Assembly (NCBI GenBank): GCA_028875955.1
Contig: JAGWTX010000201.1
Location: 1 to 5,216 of the forward strand
Origin: Bacteroidota bacterium
GTDB lineage: Bacteria > Bacteroidota > Bacteroidia > Chitinophagales > Chitinophagaceae
Length of the DNA stretch: 5,216 bases
Direction: 5' to 3'
In this document: in pieces, positions 1 to 5,198 of the stretch
Position numbering within the stretch: the first letter of the stretch is position 1
Layout: the number at the start of each line of letters is the position of its first letter
Made by a program: the position numbers and the translations under genes
The notes under the pieces: generated by a model
What the model was told of the DNA's origin: nothing
The model's input: only the letters and a program-made list of their open reading frames with translations
The model's database searches: none

Positions 1-890
1 TTTACAATATCGGTCACTACTTTTTTTACAATGTTAACCGGGATCGCATAGGAGTAACCTGCATAGGATCCGGTTGGGGAGGCGATGGCAGAGTTGATAC
101 CGATCAGCTCTCCATTGGTATTCACCAGCGCACCGCCACTGTTTCCTGGATTAACGGCCGCATCGGTCTGGATAAAGGATTCAATGGCTGTTTTGCTTTG
201 TCTGTCATTGATTCCGATCGATCTGGATTTCGCGCTGATGATACCTGCTGTAACGGTTACATCCAGGCTCAGCGGATAACCAATGGCCAGTACCCATTGA
301 CCCAGTTTGGCTTCATCACTGTTGCCATAAACCATATAGGGGAGTCCCTTTCCATCGATCTTGATGACGGCCAGATCGCTGCTGGGATCCGTTCCAATTA
401 CTTTGGCTTTGTAGGATTTCTTGTTGGCCAGGGTGACATTGATTTCATCCGCCCCGTCTACCACGTGGTTATTGGTAACGATATAGCCATCGTCTGTGAT
501 GATCACACCGCTGCCACTGGCACGTTGTTCCGGGATCATTCTGGGACCGCCACCAAAAAATCCACCCAGGTCATCACCAAAGAGATCGGAGAATGGATTA
601 CGGAATCGTTGCTGGCTGTTATTGCTTACCTGTCTGGCTTTTGTTTTTGTTTTGATATGCACAACCGCAGGCGTTGCGCTGGTAGCGGCGGGCGTAAAAT
701 CCACAACAGGGGAACTGTTGTTGTTATTGCCAAAAAAACCCGCATAATTGACGGGTACCTTGCCTGGATCCTGTATGCCGGCAGTCTGGTATTCCATGTA
801 TCTGCCATAGCCCCATACACTCAGGATGGCAGTGGAAGCACTGATAGCCACTATCGCTAAAATGTTTTTAAGTTTCATATTCATCATCAT
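1..890 (-). CDS. htrA: HtrA/DegP-family trypsin-like serine protease, N-terminal part (cut by window edge)
   Basis: This is an envelope protease/chaperone of the HtrA (Do/DegP/DegQ) family, which degrades or refolds damaged periplasmic proteins. Reading the minus strand from ATG at 890 gives 296 open codons that leave the window at position 1. Residues about 8-26 form one hydrophobic segment after a short Lys-containing start, so it is a signal peptide or membrane anchor. Residues about 50-120 are low-complexity (Asn-, Gly- and Phe-rich, including FFGGG), matching the flexible LA-loop region of the family. The triad is complete: His142 in TNNHVV, Asp172 in SSDLAVIKI and Ser251 in GNSGGAL. The AIGYPL and VTAGIISAKSRS segments are also family-typical. 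The PDZ domains expected downstream are outside the window. The start reads MMMNMKLK, so in-frame ATGs at 890, 887, 884 and 878 are all possible; no Shine-Dalgarno picks one, only an A-rich stretch upstream. Family assignment is secure; DegP versus DegQ cannot be told. Confidence 0.95.
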   Translation of the reverse strand, partial: MMMNMKLKNILAIVAISASTAILSVWGYGRYMEYQTAGIQDPGKVPVNYAGFFGNNNNSSPVVDFTPAATSATPAVVHIKTKTKARQVSNNSQQRFRNPFSDLFGDDLGGFFGGGPRMIPEQRASGSGVIITDDGYIVTNNHVVDGADEINVTLANKKSYKAKVIGTDPSSDLAVIKIDGKGLPYMVYGNSDEAKLGQWVLAIGYPLSLDVTVTAGIISAKSRSIGINDRQSKTAIESFIQTDAAVNPGNSGGALVNTNGELIGINSAIASPTGSYAGYSYAIPVNIVKKVVTDIV

Positions 891-1204
891 TTCTTTTTTA
901 CAAATGGATAATTGTCAAATTACATGCCTTTCTGATGGCAAATTAACCAAGCTGTTTAATTGACAGTTCAGAATCCGCGGCATTTAACAAATGTTTTACG
1001 GCAATTGTCGTACTTCATGCAATATTGCCAGTTAAGATACTGAAATACTGGCGTTTTTCAGCGTGTATCCATGATACCTGCCAGATGTATTCGGGTTTAA
1101 CCCATTTGTGAGGAATCTACTGGCTCAATCGGAGTGTATCTGCAATTAAAAACTGCTTAACCGGTTTGTGTTTGCCAAAGTTCCGTTGTAACGGATGACC
1201 CGGT
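891..1204. other. Non-coding gap between htrA start and the reductase gene end
   Basis: About 314 bases with no convincing gene on either strand. It should hold the htrA promoter (minus strand), since htrA is the first gene leftward after a 314-base gap. I find no exact TAnnTTTG box. The nearest minus-strand matches are TTAATTTG (946-939) and AACATTTG (995-988), each with one mismatch and no good TTG at the expected 19-base spacing. Small inverted repeats are present: CATTT-AAC-AAATG at 981-993, GGGTT-T-AACCC at 1093-1103, CCGTT-GT-AACGG at 1183-1194, and the pair at 1027-1052 listed separately. None is long enough to name as an operator. Confidence 0.6.
1027..1052. repeat. Inverted repeat GCCAGT-N14-ACTGGC
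   Basis: GCCAGT at 1027-1032 is answered by ACTGGC at 1047-1052, giving a perfect 6-bp stem with a 14-base loop, followed on the plus strand by GTTTTTC. The T-run lies on the plus side, where no plus-strand gene is present to be terminated. On the minus strand it sits about 140 bases upstream of the htrA start. It could be an operator, an inactive hairpin or chance; a 6-bp repeat alone is weak evidence. Confidence 0.25.
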
Positions 1205-1206
1205 TC
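1147..1206 (-). terminator. Possible weak terminator after the acyl-CoA reductase gene
   Basis: On the minus strand the sequence AACCGG (1205-1200), which includes the last base of the stop codon, can pair with CCGGTT (1164-1159). The loop contains a second small hairpin, CCGTT-AC-AACGG (1194-1183). A five-T run follows about seven bases later. The loop is long and the T-run short, so this is a poor match to a classical intrinsic terminator. It is the only candidate between this gene and htrA, which lies downstream in the same direction. Confidence 0.25.
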
Positions 1207-2203
1207 AGCATTTCATCAGAAAAGCCATTGTGTCCACTCCATCCGCATAATCGGTCAGGGAAGGCATCTGTGCCTTTCCAAAAGGAATCAGTCCATGACC
1301 CACCAGGCATTGTATCTCATTGTTGTTTTGCAGGGATGGAAGAAGCGTATCCTTGTCATCATAGAACTGGTAATGAACCTGGCTGACCGGAGAAAAGGGT
1401 GAAGGGTTTTCGGTCAGTATGATACTCTCATTACTCATGTAGTACCGGTTACCCATGATCAGCAGGGCCAGGTGATAATCGAAATTGTGTTTGTACTTGT
1501 GGTAGTCCAGGAAATACTGGTACTCGCGAAGCGCATCCAGCAGTGCAATAAAGGGGTAATCTTTCGGAACATAAAGCTGTGTGATGTTGCGGCATCCCAG
1601 CCCGAAATAGAGTTGGATGTCTTTTGCCAAAGCCGACAATTCTTCCCGGGTTTCTGTATTATCCAGAACGGCAACCGAACTCCGGTTACGACGGATGATG
1701 TGTGGATATTTACCAAAATAATAATCAAAATACCTGCCCGAATTATTACTGCCCGTAGCGATATAGGCATCACATCCGTTAAGACGGTCTGCAAAATTTA
1801 CAAAGCCGGAAACAGCCGGTGACCATTGGATCAGCTGGTTTACCAGGTGTCGGATCAGTACATCATCCTTTGAAGAGGTTTTGATCAGCTGTCTGTGACC
1901 GCTGATGAAAACACATAAGAAATCATGAAAACCCACTAAGGGTATATTCCCCGCCATCACAATACCCATTGTTTTGGGGTCAGGTCGTTTATCAGGTACA
2001 CCGTAATCGCCGGCCCATTGCTGCAGGAGGTCTTTTTGCAGGAATTGCAAAGCGATTGCCTGGCTGGCTTCTTCAATAAATTCGGGAATAAACCAGGGAT
2101 TTTCCCGGTAGGCGCGCTCTTTTGCATCCTGCCAGGCAACCGGGTTTTCCAGAATATATCCGCCTAAACGGGCCAGTAACTCAATTCGTTCTTGTAAAAT
2201 CAT
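1205..2203 (-). CDS. LuxC-family acyl-CoA reductase-like protein
   Basis: This 332-residue protein resembles the LuxC/acyl-CoA reductase family, an aldehyde-dehydrogenase-like fold that in luminous bacteria reduces activated fatty acids to aldehydes with NADPH. Features supporting this are the MAGNIPLVGFHDF stretch (residues 83-95) and the IKTSSKD segment (107-113), like the family's nucleotide-binding region. ATGSNNSGRYFDYYFG follows (149-164). FGLGCRNITQLYVP (200-213) places Cys204 as the likely acyl-accepting nucleophile. It is shorter than LuxC of Vibrio (roughly 480 residues), as Bacteroidota homologues tend to be. No luxD, luxE or luxAB partner is in view, so bioluminescence is not implied. 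ATG at 2203 is chosen because a consensus promoter box lies just upstream and the N-terminal helix fits. The gene is divergent from a ferredoxin across 60 bases. Substrate is unknown; a role in lipid or secondary metabolism is inference. Confidence 0.82.
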   Translation of the reverse strand: MILQERIELLARLGGYILENPVAWQDAKERAYRENPWFIPEFIEEASQAIALQFLQKDLLQQWAGDYGVPDKRPDPKTMGIVMAGNIPLVGFHDFLCVFISGHRQLIKTSSKDDVLIRHLVNQLIQWSPAVSGFVNFADRLNGCDAYIATGSNNSGRYFDYYFGKYPHIIRRNRSSVAVLDNTETREELSALAKDIQLYFGLGCRNITQLYVPKDYPFIALLDALREYQYFLDYHKYKHNFDYHLALLIMGNRYYMSNESIILTENPSPFSPVSQVHYQFYDDKDTLLPSLQNNNEIQCLVGHGLIPFGKAQMPSLTDYADGVDTMAFLMKC

Positions 2204-2221
2204 TTCTCAGCCGTATTTTTG
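2192..2221 (+). promoter_or_regulatory. Promoter for the ferredoxin gene
   Basis: TTG at 2192-2194 and TATTTTTG at 2214-2221 are separated by exactly 19 bases. This fits the Bacteroidota sigma-factor promoter (TTG/TTTG, about 19 bases, TAnnTTTG) without mismatch in the -7 box. The -33 part lies inside the first codons of the divergent reductase gene. Start of transcription is expected near 2228, with a leader of about 36 bases before the ferredoxin ATG. Confidence 0.65.
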
Positions 2222-2226
2222 CTATG

Positions 2227-2257
2227 CAAATGTAGAATCACTAACCCAACAAACCCA
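2227..2257 (-). promoter_or_regulatory. Promoter for the acyl-CoA reductase gene
   Basis: On the minus strand TACATTTG (2234-2227) matches the Bacteroidota -7 consensus TAnnTTTG at every fixed position. The upstream element is less clear: TTTG lies 15 bases upstream (2253-2250), and TGGG lies at the usual 19-base distance (2257-2254). Transcription would start around 2220, leaving a leader of some 15-18 bases before the ATG at 2203. The box is intermixed with the opposite promoter of the ferredoxin gene. Confidence 0.55.
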
Positions 2258-2263
2258 TTTTGT

Positions 2264-2611
2264 ATGGCAATCAAAATTACAGAAGAGTGTATCAATTGCG
2301 GTGCTTGCGAGCCCGAATGTCCCAATAACGCTATTTACGAAGGTGGCGTTGAATGGTCTCTTTCCGATGGAACTACCGTAAAAGGGGATTTTACCCTGAT
2401 GGATGGCACAGTGGTTTCCACTGACCAGCGTTTTGCTCCTATCAGCGTTGATACCTATTACATCACGCCCAATAAATGTACTGAGTGCCAGGGTTTTCAT
2501 GAAGAACCCCAGTGTGCTGCCGTATGCCCGGTTGACTGCTGTGTACCCGATGAAATGTACCGTGAAACGGTTGAGGAACTGTTGGCTAAGAAATCCAGAA
2601 TGCACATTTAA
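2264..2611 (+). CDS. 2[4Fe-4S] ferredoxin, YfhL/Allochromatium (Alvin) type with an inserted loop
   Basis: A 115-residue soluble electron carrier with two iron-sulfur clusters. The first motif is Cys9-x2-Cys12-x2-Cys15-x3-Cys19-Pro. The second is Cys72-x2-Cys75-x8-Cys84-x3-Cys88-Pro. The eight-residue spacing inside the second motif, with CTEC followed by QGFHEEPQC, is the hallmark of the Alvin/YfhL group; by family rule Cys9, 12, 15 and 88 hold one cluster and Cys72, 75, 84 and 19 the other. About 45 residues separate the two half-motifs, much longer than in E. coli YfhL, adding an acidic, Thr/Gly-rich loop (about 28-66). Two further cysteines (92, 93) follow. ATG at 2264 is chosen because MAIKITEECINC is the normal family start. 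An in-frame ATG at 2219 would add 15 atypical residues and sits on the promoter box. It is monocistronic and divergent from the reductase gene. Its electron partners are unknown. Confidence 0.93.
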   Translation: MAIKITEECINCGACEPECPNNAIYEGGVEWSLSDGTTVKGDFTLMDGTVVSTDQRFAPISVDTYYITPNKCTECQGFHEEPQCAAVCPVDCCVPDEMYRETVEELLAKKSRMHI

Positions 2612-2623
2612 TGCACAGCAAAA

Positions 2624-2645
2624 TGTGCTAAACTTTTTTAGCGCA
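2624..2645 (+). repeat. Stem-loop just downstream of the ferredoxin stop codon
   Basis: TGTGCTAAA (2624-2632), loop CTTT and TTTAGCGCA (2637-2645) form a 9-bp stem with one G-T wobble, twelve bases after the ferredoxin stop. An alternative 5-bp stem, GCACA/TGTGC (2613-2617 with 2624-2628), competes and is followed by six T residues at 2634-2639. The structure may be a weak terminator, an mRNA 3'-end stabiliser or a processing site. The larger stem lacks a following T-run, so I do not call it an intrinsic terminator. Confidence 0.4.
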
Positions 2646-2650
2646 AACGC

Positions 2651-2681
2651 TTGCATTTGGCTGACAGTTATTGTAATTTTA
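2651..2681 (+). promoter_or_regulatory. Possible internal promoter upstream of the structured segment
   Basis: TTG (2651-2653) and TAATTTTA (2674-2681) are 20 bases apart. The -7 box differs from TAnnTTTG only at the last base. If active, it would start a transcript near 2687 that ends at the strong terminator about 110 bases later. In an AT-rich gap such a near-match can arise by chance. Confidence 0.28.
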
Positions 2682-2686
2682 ATCTG

Positions 2687-2797
2687 TTAATAGAAGTATT
2701 AATAATTGTTGCCATCAAAAGACAACAACCAGTAACGGCGGGTGATATTTCCCGTCCACGTGAGGTGAAGAGACAGGCTGTTTCTTCACCTTTTTTT
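2687..2797 (+). ncRNA. Candidate small structured RNA or long ferredoxin 3' UTR
   Basis: Three stem-loops lie in series here. The first is TTGTTG (2706-2711) with CAACAA (2723-2728). The second is GGCGGG (2737-2742) with CCCGTC (2751-2756), containing one wobble. The third is the long terminator hairpin (2763-2791) with a seven-T run. No protein frame through the segment looks real: the open frame crossing it begins upstream and runs through the terminator. A near-consensus promoter precedes it. I do not recognise a known RNA family. The alternative is that the ferredoxin transcript simply runs on to this terminator, making the segment a 3' UTR. Confidence 0.28.
2763..2797 (+). terminator. 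Strong intrinsic (Rho-independent) terminator
   Basis: A 13-bp stem pairs 2763-2775 (AGGTGAAGAGACA) with 2779-2791 (TGTTTCTTCACCT) around a GGC loop, with a single G-T wobble. Seven T residues run from 2791 to 2797. The T-run is only on the plus side, so it ends plus-strand transcripts, either the ferredoxin mRNA (150 bases after its stop) or a separate small RNA. It insulates the ddl gene from upstream transcription. Confidence 0.88.
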
Positions 2798-2920
2798 GTA
2801 GATACCTGCGGGCGGAATGAATTGTCGTTTGGGTTGTTCGGATCAGGGCCTCAATGAATTTTGTCTGATAAAACCAATAGTGGAAAGCCGCTCCTGATTT
2901 GCCCGTTTTCCTAACCCGGT
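2798..2920. other. Spacer between terminator and ddl promoter
   Basis: No coding frame or clear hairpin is visible here. One weak promoter-like pair, TTG at 2838-2840 and GAATTTTG about 19 bases later, has a mismatch in the first box position and is not claimed. Together with the preceding features this accounts for the rest of the 357-base gap between the ferredoxin and ddl. Confidence 0.5.
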
Positions 2921-2951
2921 TTTAGTATTCTCCGCACTCCCACTATATTTG
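2921..2951 (+). promoter_or_regulatory. ddl: Promoter for ddl
   Basis: TATATTTG at 2944-2951 matches the Bacteroidota -7 box TAnnTTTG exactly. TTTA (2921-2924), one base off TTTG, lies 19 bases upstream. The box ends 17 bases before the ddl ATG, implying a leader of only about 10 bases. No Shine-Dalgarno is present in that leader. Confidence 0.6.
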
Positions 2952-2968
2952 TCACTCAATCAGACAGT

Positions 2969-3949
2969 ATGAAAAAAAGAATCGCCCTTGTAACGGGCGG
3001 ACTGAGTGGAGAAGCACAGATCAGTTATAAAAGTGCCATTACAGTTAGTAATCATGTAGACAGGGAGAAATATGATTTGTATCGGATAGACATTAACGCC
3101 GAAGGGTGGTGGTATGAACCGGTGAACGGAGAGCGGTCAAAAGTGAACCGGGAAGATTTTTCCGTAACGGATCAGGGACAAAAGATTGTTTTTGATGTGG
3201 TGTTGCTTTGTATTCATGGCACACCCGGTGAGGATGGGAAATTACAGGGCTATTTTGATATGCTGCATTTACCCTATACCAGTTGTGACGCAGCCACATC
3301 GGCACTCACTTTTAATAAAAGATATACCGTTGCCGTGGCCGCATTTGGTGGAATCGCAGTTGCCAGATCCCTTCACTTGTTTTCACATACACCTGTTTCT
3401 CCGGAGGCAATTTTAAAGGAACTGACATTGCCGGTATTTGTCAAACCCAATAATGGCGGAAGCAGTATCGGTATGAGTAAGGTGACCGTTGCCGGAGATC
3501 TGCCGGCTGCGCTTCAAAAAGCATTTGCAGAAGACAACCAGGTTTTAGTGGAAGAGTTTATCAGTGGCCGTGAATTTACCATCGGCGTTTTTAAATCTGC
3601 TCAGGGAATCAGGGTACTGCCCATCACGGAGATCGTTACCCAGAACGAATTTTTTGATTTCGAAGCCAAATACCAGGGTAAGAGCGAGGAATTTACACCG
3701 GCCCTGATTGAGGATGCCATGAAAACCCGGCTTGAAAATGCTGCCAAACGGGTATATGAACTGTTAAACTGCAGGGGTGTGGTCCGGATTGATTTTATAT
3801 ATGATACGCGTACAGATACACCCTATATGCTGGAAGTAAATACCGTTCCCGGGCAAAGTGAAGCCAGTGTGATTCCACAGCAGGTCAGAGCCATGGGATG
3901 GTCGCTTACCGAATTTTATTCCGCCGTCATCGAACAGGCTTTGGCATAA
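2969..3949 (+). CDS. ddl: D-alanine--D-alanine ligase
   Basis: Cytoplasmic ATP-grasp enzyme that joins two D-alanines for the peptidoglycan precursor; 326 residues, the usual length. In order: GGLSGEAQIS with Glu15 (first D-Ala site); IHGTPGEDGKLQG (82-94); KPNNGGSSIGMSKV (159-172), the ATP-binding glycine/serine loop; EEFISGREFTIGVF (195-208); FDFEAKY with Lys234 and Tyr235 in the omega loop; RIDF with Asp275; LEVN with Glu289 and Asn291 binding metal; and PGQSEASVIP at the C-terminal substrate side. Tyr235 is in the place of the tyrosine that marks D-Ala-D-Ala ligases, whereas VanA-type D-lactate ligases differ there, so ordinary D-Ala-D-Ala specificity is expected. Small differences from the E. 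coli form are FNK (115-117) where MDK is common and GQS after the NTVP turn. ATG at 2969 follows a consensus promoter. A PASTA gene follows after 91 bases on the same strand. Confidence 0.97.
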   Translation: MKKRIALVTGGLSGEAQISYKSAITVSNHVDREKYDLYRIDINAEGWWYEPVNGERSKVNREDFSVTDQGQKIVFDVVLLCIHGTPGEDGKLQGYFDMLHLPYTSCDAATSALTFNKRYTVAVAAFGGIAVARSLHLFSHTPVSPEAILKELTLPVFVKPNNGGSSIGMSKVTVAGDLPAALQKAFAEDNQVLVEEFISGREFTIGVFKSAQGIRVLPITEIVTQNEFFDFEAKYQGKSEEFTPALIEDAMKTRLENAAKRVYELLNCRGVVRIDFIYDTRTDTPYMLEVNTVPGQSEASVIPQQVRAMGWSLTEFYSAVIEQALA

Positions 3950-3968
3950 TTTTGACGATACGCTTTGA

Positions 3969-4025
3969 ATGGCAACCAAAGGAAAAGTTTATCTTAGTTT
4001 CGTTGTGGCTATTTGTTTCATGTAA
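3969..4025 (+). CDS. Possible 18-codon leader peptide upstream of the PASTA gene
   Basis: ATG at 3969 opens a frame reading MATKGKVYLSFVVAICFM and stopping at TAA 4023-4025. It has a basic start and a hydrophobic end. It lies in the same frame as the PASTA gene, with one stop and three to five codons between them, and its last codon gives an ATG-TAA start-stop pair at 4020-4025. It may be a chance frame, a translated leader that feeds ribosomes to the following non-ATG start, or a remnant of a longer N-terminus. There is no homology evidence. Confidence 0.15.
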   Translation: MATKGKVYLSFVVAICFM

Positions 4026-4040
4026 ATCATCGCATTGTCA

Positions 4041-4859
4041 GTGTTTAAATTCATTACTTCAAAACCACTCTGGGTAAACATGCTGGCCGGTCTGGCATTG
4101 GTGGTCATCCTGGTATTGCTTTTTTTTGCTTCCCTCTCCTGGCTAACCGGTTATGGTAAATACGAAAAAGTGCCTTCTGTTATCGGTCAAAACCGCATAG
4201 CGGCTCAAAAAATGCTGGAAGAAAAAGGTTTTGAAGTCGTGGTGCAGGATTCGGTTTACATCGACACATTTGCCAAACAGGCGGTTGTACGCCAGTTACC
4301 GGATGTTGACGCTACGGTAAAACAGGGCAGAACCATTTATCTGACCATCAACCGAAGCATCCCACCGCAGGTGGAAATGCCCAATCTGGCGGGTTTTTCA
4401 GTAAAAAGTGCTGAAATGTTTTTACAGAGCCTGGGTCTGAAAATGGGAGAAATCAGTTACAAACCGGATATCGCCAGAAACTCGGTACTGGAACAGTTAA
4501 TGAATGATGTACCCGTGAAACCCGGAACCAAAATACCTATCGGATCTGTCATTGATTTTGTATTGGGCAGCGGGGTAGGAGGCGATGAAATAAACGTGCC
4601 CAATCTGATGGGTATGACACTTGCCGAAGCCAGGAGCTATCTGTCAACGATGAATATTAATATCGGTTCCGTGGTACCCATGGGAAATATCCGTGACTCT
4701 TCCAATGCCTTTATCATCAGACAGATGCCGGAAGCGTTAACAGACTCCATCGGTGTCAGCGGATACCGGGTTCCCAACCGCATCCGCCAGGGACAGGTGA
4801 TGGATGTCTATATCAGCAATACACCTCCTTCCAGAGACAGTGTGCAACAAAAACTCTGA
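4041..4859 (+). CDS. Membrane-anchored protein with three PASTA domains, no kinase domain
   Basis: A 272-residue envelope protein. Residues 1-11 are a short cytoplasmic tail (MFKFITSKPLW), 12-36 a single membrane helix, and the rest faces the periplasm. Three PASTA repeats follow, about 42-105, 110-177 and 184-260. Each opens with a Val/Met-Pro motif (KVPSVIG, EMPNLAG, NVPNLMG), continues with a helix, and ends with a pro-gly-x or lys/arg-gln-gly turn and a beta strand (IYLTIN, IDFVLG, MDVYIS). PASTA domains in PknB-type kinases and PBP2x bind muropeptides or cross-linked wall; here neither a kinase nor a transpeptidase domain is attached. Position just after ddl supports a peptidoglycan role, which is inference. 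GTG at 4041 is preferred because it gives the MFKFIT start I recall from Bacteroidota relatives. TTG at 4035 adds two residues and cannot be excluded. ATG at 4080 would cut the membrane helix. An in-frame stop at 4023 limits upstream extension. Confidence 0.9.
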   Translation: MFKFITSKPLWVNMLAGLALVVILVLLFFASLSWLTGYGKYEKVPSVIGQNRIAAQKMLEEKGFEVVVQDSVYIDTFAKQAVVRQLPDVDATVKQGRTIYLTINRSIPPQVEMPNLAGFSVKSAEMFLQSLGLKMGEISYKPDIARNSVLEQLMNDVPVKPGTKIPIGSVIDFVLGSGVGGDEINVPNLMGMTLAEARSYLSTMNINIGSVVPMGNIRDSSNAFIIRQMPEALTDSIGVSGYRVPNRIRQGQVMDVYISNTPPSRDSVQQKL

Positions 4860-4892
4860 GCTGGATCCCAATTTGATAAACCCATTTATGAT

Positions 4893-5198
4893 ATGCAAAC
4901 GATAACCGTAGAAGAACTCAAATCAAAATTAGATGCCGGTGAAGACCTGAACCTGGTGGATGTACGTGAACCCCATGAGAATGCTGAATTCAATATCGGG
5001 GGTATCTTACTGCCATTGGGTAAAGTGATGACCATGCAGGTGGATGAGATCGAAGAAATGAAAACATCCCCCGTATATGTTTATTGCCGTAGTGGTAACA
5101 GAAGCGGTCAAGCCTGTCTGATACTGGAAACCATGGGTTTCCAACCCATCAATGTAACCGGTGGAATGTTGGCCTGGCAGGAGCGGATCGCCCGCTAA
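4893..5198 (+). CDS. Single-domain rhodanese-like sulfurtransferase
   Basis: A 101-residue cytoplasmic protein, the size of GlpE/PspE-type single rhodanese domains, which carry sulfur as a persulfide on one cysteine and pass it to an acceptor such as cyanide or thioredoxin. Visible signs are the N-terminal TVEELKSKL helix (5-13), LVDVREPHENAEF (21-33) with the family's Asp-x-Arg, the FNIGGILLPLG turn (33-43) and the active-site loop CRSGNRS with Cys65 (65-71). The C-terminal NVTGGMLAW motif (87-95) completes the fold. All key residues are present, so it should be active. It starts 33 bases after the PASTA gene with no promoter box or terminator between them, so co-transcription is likely. An out-of-frame ATG at 4888 overlaps the start region. 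The acceptor is unknown. Eighteen bases of non-coding sequence remain after its stop before the window ends. Confidence 0.95.
   Translation: MQTITVEELKSKLDAGEDLNLVDVREPHENAEFNIGGILLPLGKVMTMQVDEIEEMKTSPVYVYCRSGNRSGQACLILETMGFQPINVTGGMLAWQERIAR

Noticed and set aside
198..860. Plus-strand open frame of 220 codons
   Set aside because: It lies antisense to htrA, whose minus-strand frame shows a full catalytic triad and a signal anchor. The plus-strand translation shows no recognisable domain.
891..1204. Insertion element or attachment site in the htrA upstream gap
   Set aside because: Only short inverted repeats of 5-6 bp occur, with no transposase fragment, no target duplication and no tRNA.
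1472..1822. Plus-strand open frame of 116 codons inside the reductase gene
   Set aside because: It is antisense to the conserved LuxC-family frame, including the Cys204 region, and shows no recognisable motif.
1205..2203. Bioluminescence (lux) function for the LuxC-like gene
   Set aside because: No luciferase, acyl-transferase or acyl-protein synthetase genes are in the window, and LuxC-like reductases are widespread in non-luminous bacteria.
2219..2263. Upstream in-frame ATG extending the ferredoxin by 15 residues
   Set aside because: The ATG overlaps the -7 promoter box and would precede the likely transcription start; the family normally begins at MAIKIT.
2222..2656. Minus-strand open frame of 144 codons over the ferredoxin
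   Set aside because: It is the reverse shadow of the ferredoxin, which has all eight cluster cysteines, and it would have to end in the divergent promoter region.
2651..2857. Plus-strand open frame of 68 codons in the gap before ddl
   Set aside because: It runs straight through a strong intrinsic terminator hairpin and its T-run and shows no domain or plausible composition.
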